A stretch of DNA of 64,000 bases, taken from positions 1 through 64,000 of the forward strand of contig QHVH01000044.1 of the NCBI GenBank assembly GCA_003222245.1, in the 5' to 3' direction. Positions within the stretch are counted from its first letter, which is position 1. Every line of letters begins with the position of its first letter. Both the position numbers and the translations under genes were made by a program. This document shows positions 34,601 to 41,607 of the stretch, piece after piece. The DNA is from Blastocatellia bacterium AA13 (GTDB lineage Bacteria > Acidobacteriota > Blastocatellia > UBA7656). The notes under the pieces were generated by a model. It did not search any database and was not told where the DNA came from. It was given only the letters and a program-made list of their open reading frames with translations.

Positions 34601-35507
34601 CTGGAATAACGCGGAAGCCCCTGAGCCTCCGGCTAATCTAACCGCAACGATACGAGGCGCGGTCATTCACAGGTTTTGCGAGCGGTACGACGAGAGTCTC
34701 TCGTTAGACGATTGCCTCCGACGCTCCCTGGACGAAGTGCTGAAGCTGCGCGAAGCCGAGCTGGGTGATCGAATCCGCGAGGTCGAGCCTGAGAAGGCGC
34801 TCCGGGAGCTGCGGCCTCTCGCTGAGAATTATTTGAATAGTAATGTTCGAACTCGAATCACCGAGACCCTTGCGTCGGCGGGCGATTTTGACGGGATCGG
34901 AGTCGGCGTTTTTAACGAGCAGCATTTTCGTATCCGCCGGCCGCTTGGGTTCATTACGGGCACGATTGACAAGTTACTTGTCCGCGGCCTCGCCGATGGC
35001 GACGGACTGAGCGCCGAGATTATCGACTTTAAGACGAATAGATTTCGAACGGGTTTGAAGATGGAAGCTCAAGCTACAATTGGCGAAGCTAAAGCATCCG
35101 CTCAGGCGATTCTCTCTCGACGATCACGAGCCGGCGCAGGGCAGCTCGCATTTAATTTCGAGTCCCAACGCGAGGAAGCATCGCTTCTGGGAGAGGTAAA
35201 TCGAGTCGCGCTCGAGTACAGGTTGCAGGCCCAGGCTTATGCCCTGGCGGTCCGAGAATTGATGCCGTCTGTTAAAAAAGTCAGAGTCGCTTTTCATTTT
35301 CTCCACCCCAACATTGAGGTAAGCGTAGCCTCGGACCTTTTGGAGCACAAAGCATGTGCGATAGCCGTGGAGGAAGCGATGTCGCGAATGATTTCTTCGA
35401 ACGAGCCTGAGTCCTTTCCAGCGAAGCCCGCGGAGCATTGCTACAGTTGCAGCTTTCGCGAGATATGTTTCAAGGGCAGCGAGTGGATCGCAGCGCACTC
35501 CGGATGA
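31683..35507 (+). CDS. UvrD-type helicase fused to an Fe-S PD-(D/E)XK nuclease
   Basis: This 1274-residue DNA repair protein combines a superfamily 1A helicase with a C-terminal RecB-like nuclease. The helicase motifs are Walker A GPGAGKTT (residues 25-32), DEFQDT with Asp364, GDRKQSIYGFRGAD, TIHQAKGLEFP and YVAATRARDRL. The nuclease shows IIDFKTNR with Asp1115 and Lys1117. Cys953 (in GRCPRQYYF) and Cys1253, Cys1256 and Cys1262 (in CYSCSFREIC) match the iron-sulfur staple of AddB/Cas4-type nucleases. The architecture resembles AddA or AdnA/B, but no partner subunit is adjacent. The likely role is double-strand-break end processing. The ATG at 31683 follows GAGG; a TTG at 31674 is less likely. 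Confidence 0.88.
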   Translation: MTRELRPAQLDAAHDLGRHISVTAGPGAGKTTVLVERYLHILRTQDVSVDQIVAITFTNRAANEMRERLRSELSSLVRLSTGYERARWIRHKRTLDGGVITTIHGFCSRLLHEFPVEAGIDPQFKLLDEHQSSILLETAVEEALTAFINSGHEAITRLTAGVGRQALVMSLIEIYRSIRNPGLTIERVRELTEANHSTAADYAEAVERLDEVMERFAQKPGLSPASGKKRAAAVDAWREIRNLLTNPPSSFSLAVYCQAVEDFRKTRPPARDPLKDIVTEIDGLIWNDELGGQVPQLFFDLYAREASLELIGVIERVGRELAAKKVSLAALDFDDLQLEALRLLNERPDAQRRTASRYRFFLVDEFQDTNGLQRELMNRLALSERRANLFIVGDRKQSIYGFRGADVDLFREMSSALEEAGGQSKSLTLNFRSQAPLIHFFNYLFERIFTPGDDADVSELNELGFVEHEPGIAERPAEDAGPLVEILIDLKDQEADSAGDWNGRERDAEQLALKIQSLVDANAAPRVFRYLDIALLFRSLTEVSIYESAFRRAGIPYQTIEGKGFYAKEEIVDLIQLLRFLDNTTDELALAAILRSPLVGISDDTLLALRCAPEIDETSKAARVLGTADELRLRRGVRGLLNAVRNHELIDLITDEDHRALDPFRALIETLIDQRNRLGIADLLRFTIETSEYRTVIAAAFDGAQRLANVDKLFDLAERFEASGAHMIRDFVRFVYEFERSGAREGEGRIDDSANAVRLMTIHQAKGLEFPIVIMPELQRQLDIRQDWWLLDRHLGLTAKVPDGRGARVTGFTMKRLRDRAGLREQFESMRLMYVAATRARDRLIFSGAAARERELCSGRHNWLSWICESLGIAAPLESKLLKLTDNLEVQLTANLLDSSTTAAILREPPEHIEAAEAFDAADPLPLLMPVARSVENAAYTFTVTQLMNHGRCPRQYYFDRVLHAPSGDEIAFWNNAEAPEPPANLTATIRGAVIHRFCERYDESLSLDDCLRRSLDEVLKLREAELGDRIREVEPEKALRELRPLAENYLNSNVRTRITETLASAGDFDGIGVGVFNEQHFRIRRPLGFITGTIDKLLVRGLADGDGLSAEIIDFKTNRFRTGLKMEAQATIGEAKASAQAILSRRSRAGAGQLAFNFESQREEASLLGEVNRVALEYRLQAQAYALAVRELMPSVKKVRVAFHFLHPNIEVSVASDLLEHKACAIAVEEAMSRMISSNEPESFPAKPAEHCYSCSFREICFKGSEWIAAHSG

Positions 35508-35810
35508 AGCATGCCGCACGGTCTCCAGCGACTGGGGATTAGGCGCGATTATAGGGCGGCCAACGCACCGGGCTCCACAACCTCAGACTCTCAGGAAACG
35601 TGCCAGCGTAGCGAATCGACGGAATTGAGGGCTGCCGAGTACGGCAACCCTGGGGAACGGCCCTGAACTGTGGCGCCATCAAAAGAGAGAGCGATTGCGG
35701 TCTTTGGACAAACACAATATTGAATGGGACTAGCGACGCTTCTGGAATGAGCGGGAGAGATGAGAGGACTGTTGGTTCATCGATGCGGACAGGTTAGATG
35801 ATGCTGGCCA

Positions 35811-35906
35811 CAACCCCGTTGGGGTTGGAAACGACACGGCGATCTCACCCAGGGTAGCCGAGTACGGCAACCCTGGGCTGGAGTTCTGCAACCCCTTGCG
35901 GGGTTG
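35811..35906. repeat. Nested palindromic repeat element
   Basis: Three hairpins lie in a row. CAACCCCGTTGGGGTTG at 35811-35827 is almost a perfect palindrome. CCCAGGGT at 35848-35855 pairs with ACCCTGGG at 35870-35877. CAACCCC at 35889-35895 pairs with GGGGTTG at 35900-35906. The first and third hairpins use the same arm sequence, as in dispersed intergenic repeats of this bacterial group. A partial second copy of the middle hairpin lies at 35634-35654. Confidence 0.75.
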
Positions 35907-35908
35907 AC

Positions 35909-35972
35909 GGACACAGGGGTTGACGGACACAGGGGTTGACCGACACCAGGGTTCACGGAGACCAGGGTTTGA
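35909..35972. repeat. Short tandem repeat, 16-bp unit, four copies
   Basis: GGACACAGGGGTTGAC is repeated exactly at 35909-35924 and 35925-35940 and continues in two degenerate copies at 35941-35956 and 35957-35972. It directly follows the palindromic element and seems to have grown from its last arm (GGGGTTGAC). Confidence 0.85.
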
Positions 35973-36232
35973 TGGAGGTTCAAAACGGGAAGTTATTCTC
36001 TTACGCTCCCTAAGTGTCCGCTCCCTAAATGTCATTGCTCGAATTGCCTTCGTACCTGCTTCGCCGCCGGCTACCCGCCTCCGGCGCGGATCGGCCGCTC
36101 TGCAGCGGCAAGAGTCGATGGCAATATCCTTCTCGCGTTGACTTCTTCAGATACTGACGCTGGGATTTGGCTTCGGAGCTTGATTCGGCTAAGGCATGGC
36201 TATGAGGATAGCGGCTCAATTACCCGACTGGG

Positions 36233-36261
36233 TTGGTGACAGGGCGGTTACACTGTATAAT
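36233..36261 (+). promoter_or_regulatory. Promoter of the sigma/anti-sigma locus
   Basis: A perfect TATAAT -10 box at 36256-36261 lies 17 bases after TTGGTG at 36233-36238. The predicted transcript start near 36268 agrees with translation from 36334 and excludes the earlier in-frame start at 36196. Confidence 0.65.
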
Positions 36262-36333
36262 CCGCCCGCCGGAATTGAAGCAGGTCATGCCGGCGTCAAG
36301 TCCGGTTTTGGGCCTCAATCCCACGTCAAAATA

Positions 36334-37391
36334 ATGGAAGCTAAGACGGCAGCGAAAGAAGTTGATGCTGTCCTGCGGGCGTACATCAGGGACACTGATG
36401 AAGAGGGATCGAACCGCCTCCTCGTAGAGCTGATGTGTAACCACTGTCAGCCTGTCGTTAGGAAGATAGTCGGCTCGAGGCTCGGAATCGACCGCTCCCG
36501 CCACAGCGGCCGCCGAGAAATTGACGATGCCGAAGACGTCTGCAACGAGACTATGCTCCAGTTGCTGAGACGGTTAATGGACTCAAATCCAGCCCGGAAC
36601 AGGAGCCTCCATCTGATTTCTCCAGTTACGTAGCCGTTACCGCATTCAACGCTTGCAGCAGGTACTTGCGAAAGAAATATCCCGAGCGTCACCGCCTTAA
36701 GAACAAGCTGCGCTACATTCTGACGAAGCGAGAGATCTTTGGCTTGTGGGAGAGCGGAGACCGATGGCTGTGCGGGCTTTCGGAATGGCAGTTCCAGAAG
36801 ACGCCGCCGGCAGGAGCCGATCGGCTCCGGCGTATTCAGGATGATCCCCGACTGGTCGATCAAGCCGAACGCCAACTGAGTGCGGCGCCCGACGCGTTGC
36901 TGGCCGCGTTGTTTCATAAGCTCGGCGCTCCATGCGAATTCGATGATTTGATAGGCGTCTTGTCGAGCCTGTGCGGAGTTCAGGAGATCATTCAGGTCGC
37001 GGATACCGAGGATGGCCCAAGCGCATATGAGCAAATAGCCGATCCCGAGATCAGCCACGCGTCGACGGTCGAGCGGCGACAGTACCTGAAGCGGTTGTGG
37101 ATGGAGATCAGCTCTCTTCCGATCAGACAGCGGTTCGCGCTGCTTTTGAATTTGAGGGACGCGCAGGGCCGAGATTTGTTGACTCTGCTTGTTCATTTGA
37201 GAGTGGCCAGGCTATCTGAGATCTCCGAGGCGCTGGAGATGTCGCAGGATCGCTTCGCGGAGTTGTGGAATCGGTTGCCGGTCGACGATGTGACGATAGC
37301 CGGATACCTGGACGTAACTCGCCAACAGGTGATTAATCTGCGGCTGTCGGCTCGACGCCGCCTGGCGAGGCGAATGAAGGAGCGGTGTTGA
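36334..37391 (+). pseudogene. Frameshifted ECF-like RNA polymerase sigma factor
   Basis: Two frames together make one sigma-70-family protein. The first part, from ATG 36334 (MEAKTAAKEVDAVLRAYI), contains a region-2-like segment ending AEDVCNETMLQLLRRL. The second, in the next frame, continues NGLKSSPEQEPPSDFSSYVAVTAF in one reading and then runs to the stop at 37391. It includes LPIRQRFALLLNLRD and a C-terminal DNA-binding-like helix (YLDVTRQQVINLRLSARRRL). The join is at about 36571-36580 (CGGTTAATGG), where one lost base, probably an A in TTAAATGG, restores a continuous protein. This is a true frameshift mutation or a sequencing error; no classic slippery site is present. An anti-sigma-like gene follows 68 bases downstream. 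Confidence 0.75.
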
Positions 37392-37459
37392 GGTTGAGAA
37401 ACGATCAACTCTCTCGGCCGCAATGGTATCTTAAGTTTATCGTGTCATAGAGAAAGCAG

Positions 37460-38758
37460 ATGAGATCCGAACATCTCACGGAAAATGAAATCGATCGGTG
37501 CCGAACAAAGGTGATGGCGGCCGGCGAGTTGTTTGCGGCCCACGATCATATGGCTGCCTGCGATGCCTGCTACTATCGCTTCACCGAAGGCGAGGATCTC
37601 GATGGGCACTATGATTTTATTCTGTCGGAAATGCGAGAAGCGGAGCATGAAACCGCGCCTCACCTCAGATACGAGGAGATGGTCGCATACGTAAACGGTC
37701 AGAACGACGGCGCCGACGGCGATGTCTCACGCACTCACCTTGAAGAATGCGCTCAATGTGATTCCGATGTAGCCGACCTGCGCTTGTTCAAGTCGACGAT
37801 AGGCGGCGCCGATCATCCGAAGACAGTTTCTCAAGGCGCGTTCGGAAAACAGGGATTTGGAATTCGAGCGCTTCAACTTTCACTGGCGGCGGCCGCATCG
37901 GTTCTGCTTGTGCTTGGCGCGGTGTGGCTGGCCACTGCCACGCTGCGATCCCGCGTCGACGGCCTGCAAGGCGATCTCGCTCAGATTCGCAGCGCCGATG
38001 AAACCTTGCGCGAGCAGCTTTCCGAAGATAGGGCGGCCCGAGAGTTACAGGCGGTTTCGAGTTCAGCGACGTCATCGACGGCCTCCGCGATGGTTACATT
38101 GAAAGACGGAGTATCGGAAATTACCTTCGACGGAAAGAGCGCTCTTTCCGGTCTTGAAAGCGTGCCCAACAAATTCCTTGAACCGGTTAAGTCGGCGTTG
38201 AGAAGCGGCCGCCTGTCGATTCCGGCAGTGCTGTTCAAAGGCTACGGCGGAGGCGTAACGCGATCCGGAGCCGGCGTCGAAGAGCCGTTTCATCTGATTG
38301 CGCCGGCAAAGATCACGGTAGCTTCGAATCGACCCGCATTTCGATGGACGCCGATGCAGGGCGCCGAGAGATATATAGTGTATGTGCGCGACAGCGCCTC
38401 GGATGAACAGATCGAGAGCGGACCGCTTACTTCGCCTGAATGGACTCCGGATAAGCCTCTTGCAAGCGGCCGCGTCTATTCATGGTCGGTCGAGGCATTG
38501 AAAGATGGGCAACGCTACTATGCTCCTTCCGCCGAATCGCCCAGCGTAGTATTCAAGATACTCGAAGGGACTAAGGCGCAGGAATTGGAACAGGCTAAAA
38601 GAGCATCGCACAACTCCCATCTCTTGATGAGCGTCTTGTATGCCCGCGAAGGTCTGATCACGGAAGCACAGAAGGAGCTGCGGGCTTTGAAAGCGGAGAA
38701 CCCGCGGTCCGATCAGGTGAAATCGTTTATCAGCGATTTGCGGCGGGCCGCCCGGTAG
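37460..38758 (+). CDS. Membrane protein with anti-sigma-type zinc fingers
   Basis: This 432-residue protein starts with two cysteine/histidine clusters, HMAACDAC (about residues 30-37) and HLEECAQC (about 93-100), like the zinc-binding HxxxCxxC of anti-sigma factors. A single membrane helix follows near residues 136-160, then a coiled-coil-prone stretch. The extracytoplasmic C-terminal part contains a fibronectin-like beta segment (PAFRWTPMQGAERYIVYVRD) and an alpha-helical, TPR-like tail. The gene lies directly behind the sigma factor, so the inference is that it holds that sigma factor at the membrane until a signal arrives. The gene is intact even though its partner is broken. The ATG follows a weak AG-rich site. 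Confidence 0.75.
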   Translation: MRSEHLTENEIDRCRTKVMAAGELFAAHDHMAACDACYYRFTEGEDLDGHYDFILSEMREAEHETAPHLRYEEMVAYVNGQNDGADGDVSRTHLEECAQCDSDVADLRLFKSTIGGADHPKTVSQGAFGKQGFGIRALQLSLAAAASVLLVLGAVWLATATLRSRVDGLQGDLAQIRSADETLREQLSEDRAARELQAVSSSATSSTASAMVTLKDGVSEITFDGKSALSGLESVPNKFLEPVKSALRSGRLSIPAVLFKGYGGGVTRSGAGVEEPFHLIAPAKITVASNRPAFRWTPMQGAERYIVYVRDSASDEQIESGPLTSPEWTPDKPLASGRVYSWSVEALKDGQRYYAPSAESPSVVFKILEGTKAQELEQAKRASHNSHLLMSVLYAREGLITEAQKELRALKAENPRSDQVKSFISDLRRAAR

Positions 38759-39119
38759 CAGCGAGATATTTCAGTCAGTCACCTCCCTTCAACTACAGCA
38801 ATAATGTCTTTGCCCATAAGTTCCACATCTCGTTAAAGTCAGATGGGGAATCCCTCCTCTCAAATGTGACAACCTGAGCCCGCCTATCGAGGCCATTCCA
38901 GAATGTAGTTTCAGCAAATGTGCCGGTTATGAAGCCCGTGTCGATTGCCGCGGAAGCGGTACGTGGGTTGTTGAGTTGCACCTCTTATACACGCAGCCAC
39001 GAAACACCTGGGTTCCTAAAGAGGTCAACAAGGCTGCGCTTGCCTCGAAGTATATTTAGTCTCGCCGATGGCGAACGCAGGGTTTCATATCGTGATAGTC
39101 AGTGGAGTAGAGAGCCTCC
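38759..39119. other. Intergenic region before the chemosensory operon
   Basis: No strong gene is seen in 361 bases. A 62-codon frame on the minus strand (38793-38981, GTG start) has no recognised motif and could be a gene remnant. A TATATT at 39051-39056 is a possible -10 box for the chemosensory operon, but its -35 region is poor. Confidence 0.4.
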
Positions 39120-39575
39120 GTGAATTCATTAGACCATTATCTTGTATTCTCACTGGATCGACGCCGGCACGCTCTCCCTCTGTCCGTAGTGGAACGAGTC
39201 ATTCGAGCAGTCGAAATCATGCCGCTGCCTAATTCCGCCGATGATGTACTCGGAGTTATAAACGTCCAGGGTCGAATAATTCCGGTGCTCAGTCTCCGAA
39301 AACGGTTCGGCCTTGAGGAAAGACCGGTTCACCCGGAAGATCAGATCATAATCACCAGTTCCGTTCTGGGAAGCGTCTCGCTTCTGGTCGATGCGGCGTT
39401 GGGCGTTATTACGCTTCCGCGGAGTCTCGACCTCTTCCCGGAAGACACTCCACCCTGCACCAGTCAGAGTCAGCAGGTCATTACCGTTGATGAAGAAATG
39501 GTGCTCTTTCACAAACCTGAGCGTCTTATCGAAGCAAAGCCTTTCGAGCGAGTGACCGAGGCGCTGCAATTATGA
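39120..39575 (+). CDS. cheW: CheW-type coupling protein (first)
   Basis: This 151-residue protein is a single CheW domain. It opens with the LVFSLDRRRHALPLSVVERVI pattern and the NVQGRIIPVLSLRKRFGL core that binds receptor and kinase. It links chemoreceptors to CheA at the membrane array. The start is GTG, preceded by a purine-rich GGAGTAGAGAG stretch. Its stop overlaps the cheR start as ATGA, so translation is coupled. It is the first gene of a roughly 11.5-kb chemosensory operon and corresponds in position to WspB of Wsp-type systems. Confidence 0.87.
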   Translation: MNSLDHYLVFSLDRRRHALPLSVVERVIRAVEIMPLPNSADDVLGVINVQGRIIPVLSLRKRFGLEERPVHPEDQIIITSSVLGSVSLLVDAALGVITLPRSLDLFPEDTPPCTSQSQQVITVDEEMVLFHKPERLIEAKPFERVTEALQL

Positions 39576-41119
39576 ATCACGTATCGGAAACGCTGCTCAG
39601 CCGGCTGAGCGACTACGTAGCGGAGAGCGCCGGATGGTGCTTTCCAAGAGAGAAATGGAGAGACCTCGAGCGGGGCATTCTCGGTGTCGCCCGCGAGCTA
39701 GGCTTTTCAAAAGCCGAGGACTGCATTCAATCGCTATTATCGCAGGCAGCTTCAAAAGAGCGGATGGACGCCCTGGCCCGCCATCTCACCGTAGGCGAAA
39801 CTTATTTCATTCGCGAGACCAGAAGCTTCGCGATTCTCGAGGAGCACATCTTTCGCGAATTGATCGACTCCAGGAAAGACACGACGAAGACGATTCGCAT
39901 CTGGACCGCGGGCTGCTGCACCGGAGAAGAACCTTATTCAATCGCGATGCTATTGGACCGGATGATTCCGGACATCGAGAATTGGTCTATCGTCATACAC
40001 GGAACCGACATCAACCCGGTGTTTCTGAACAAGGCGGCGGAAGGCCTCTACGGAGAGTGGTCGTTTCGAGGCACGCCGGAATGGCTGCGAGAAAAATATT
40101 TCGAGCGGAAAGGGCGAGGTTATCGGATCATTCCACGCATTAAACGGCTGGTGCGGTTCTCTTACCTGAATCTCAAGTCCGATCAGTTCCCCTCGCCTGT
40201 GAACGGCTTTGGCAATCTCGATCTTATCTCCTGTCGCAATGTGCTCATGTACTTTGTGCAATCGCACGCGAGCAATATAGTCGAGCAGTTTCATCAATCT
40301 CTTGCCGCGGGCGGATGGCTGATGGTAGGAGCGAGTGAGACCTCTCATATCTCTTTCTCGCAATTCTCACTCGTCAATTTTCCAGGGGCCGTTTTTTTCC
40401 GAAAGGATCTTACCCGTCGGAATGACACCGGGCCGTTTCAGAGCACCGGCCCCGGACAATTCAATCTCGAGCACGCCTCGCGAGATGTGCAGCGAACGAC
40501 TCTTTGCCCGACTACACCGGGTATTCCCGATCTGTATCTTAAGACGCCCGAGCATCGTGCTACATCAACTTTCTTAAGCGAGCCCAGCGGAAGCACGAGA
40601 GCAACGCACTCGGACCCTGGCTTATACGAAGGTAAGAAGGGACATAGGAAAAATGATCACGATCTAAAAGTCACGGCGTCGGATGGGATTTCGATCCTGC
40701 TCGAGGCAGCACAAGCCGCCGACGATCTCGAGGCGCTTGCTAAAACGCATGCCAACCAGGGCAAGCTCGAAGAGGCGGCGCAGTGTTGCCGTGAAGCAAT
40801 TTCGCGAAATCGGCTTAACCCAAAAACCCACTACCTGCTCGCAATGATTCTCCAAGAGCAGGGAGAAGCAAGCGAGTCGATAGCATCGCTGAACAAGGCT
40901 CTCTATCTCGATCCGGAGTTTGTAATCGCGTATTTTGCGCTCGGGAATATTCTGAGCAGCGAAGGCAGGAACGCGGAGTCGAGAAAGCGCTTCGAGAGCG
41001 CTTACGCACTGCTGCCGAAGTACGCCCGCGAGGAGATTTTGCCGGAGTCTGATGGCATTACCGCGGGAAGACTCGGTGAAGTCATTGAACCCATCATAAC
41101 GGCGAGGGCAATCGCGTGA
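39572..41119 (+). CDS. cheR: CheR methyltransferase with C-terminal TPR domain
   Basis: This 515-residue protein methylates glutamates on chemoreceptors using S-adenosylmethionine. The N-terminal helical CheR domain (ARHLTVGETYFIRETRSF) is followed by the SAM-binding fold with IWTAGCCTGEEPYSIAMLL, HGTDINPVFLNKAAEGLYGEWSFRG and DLISCRNVLMYF. A variable linker (about residues 280-370) leads to two or three TPR repeats near 375-490 (HANQGKLEEAAQCCREAI, LAMILQEQGEASESIASLNKAL). CheR-TPR fusions are known from WspC-like proteins. It overlaps both neighbours by four bases (ATGA and GTGA). The receptors in this operon lack a C-terminal CheR-docking pentapeptide, so the TPR part may do the docking. 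Confidence 0.92.
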   Translation: MNHVSETLLSRLSDYVAESAGWCFPREKWRDLERGILGVARELGFSKAEDCIQSLLSQAASKERMDALARHLTVGETYFIRETRSFAILEEHIFRELIDSRKDTTKTIRIWTAGCCTGEEPYSIAMLLDRMIPDIENWSIVIHGTDINPVFLNKAAEGLYGEWSFRGTPEWLREKYFERKGRGYRIIPRIKRLVRFSYLNLKSDQFPSPVNGFGNLDLISCRNVLMYFVQSHASNIVEQFHQSLAAGGWLMVGASETSHISFSQFSLVNFPGAVFFRKDLTRRNDTGPFQSTGPGQFNLEHASRDVQRTTLCPTTPGIPDLYLKTPEHRATSTFLSEPSGSTRATHSDPGLYEGKKGHRKNDHDLKVTASDGISILLEAAQAADDLEALAKTHANQGKLEEAAQCCREAISRNRLNPKTHYLLAMILQEQGEASESIASLNKALYLDPEFVIAYFALGNILSSEGRNAESRKRFESAYALLPKYAREEILPESDGITAGRLGEVIEPIITARAIA

Positions 41120-41556
41120 ATAATGGAACCGCGCCTCCGGCCGAAATCAGGAATGAGGGCGCCGAGTGGAACCGTTTGCGCGAACGGATCCAGAGCTCGA
41201 TGGAAGCCGTCGAACGCAAGTTCAATCCTACCGAGCTGGAGCGCAATGCAAATGTCCGCGGCCGTATCGTATGCGCGATCGATCTTGATTTGCTATTGGA
41301 TCTTCCGGCCGCCGAGAGCAACGACCGCAGCGCGGTAGTCGTGCTTAATGGAGCCGGCATCGAGACCGGAGTGCTTATTGACGCCATTCTCGGCGTGAGA
41401 TCGATCCCTGAAGGAGAGATTCGACAATCGCTTTCAACTCTTAACGGTATACAAGCCGAATATCTCAAAGGCGTAACGCGCGACAACGTCGCGGTGCTTG
41501 ACGTTCTAACGATCCTCTCAGACCCGAGGATTCGAGTGCATGAAGAAGTCGACTAA
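41116..41556 (+). CDS. CheW-like coupling protein (second, divergent)
   Basis: This is a 146-residue protein with GTG start overlapping the cheR stop. It has a helical N-terminus (EWNRLRERIQSSMEAVERKFNPTELERNANVRG) followed by a short CheW-like half domain (VVVLNGAGIETGVLIDAILGVRSIPEGEI). The domain is smaller and more divergent than the first CheW and lacks part of the usual first subdomain. Its position between CheR-TPR and the receptors matches WspD. It probably serves as a second coupling protein in the same array, or as an adaptor for CheR. The next gene starts 51 bases later. Confidence 0.7.
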   Translation: MNNGTAPPAEIRNEGAEWNRLRERIQSSMEAVERKFNPTELERNANVRGRIVCAIDLDLLLDLPAAESNDRSAVVVLNGAGIETGVLIDAILGVRSIPEGEIRQSLSTLNGIQAEYLKGVTRDNVAVLDVLTILSDPRIRVHEEVD

Positions 41557-41607
41557 GCGCTGGAGCGATGACCTCGGCGGTGCCTCATCAGTCACGGAGA
41601 TCACGAT

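Larger units (their letters stand above)
35508..36333. other. Stem-loop-rich intergenic region
   Basis: More than 800 bases contain no supported gene. A dense field of palindromes and a short tandem repeat occupies 35634-35972, and the sigma factor promoter lies at 36233-36261. A 21-base segment beginning GCCGAGTACGGC occurs twice (35634-35654 and 35857-35877). Frames crossing the region have no motif. The stretch 36040-36120 has GC-rich imperfect inverted repeats. Confidence 0.6.

Noticed and set aside
36571-36580. Programmed -1 frameshifting in the sigma factor gene
   Set aside because: The junction CGGTTAATGG lacks an X-XXY-YYZ slippery heptamer and I see no strong downstream stem; a base deletion or sequencing error is simpler.
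38793-38981. 62-codon minus-strand frame before the chemosensory operon
   Set aside because: It reads somewhat like protein, but begins with GTG, has no known motif and may be a remnant or chance.
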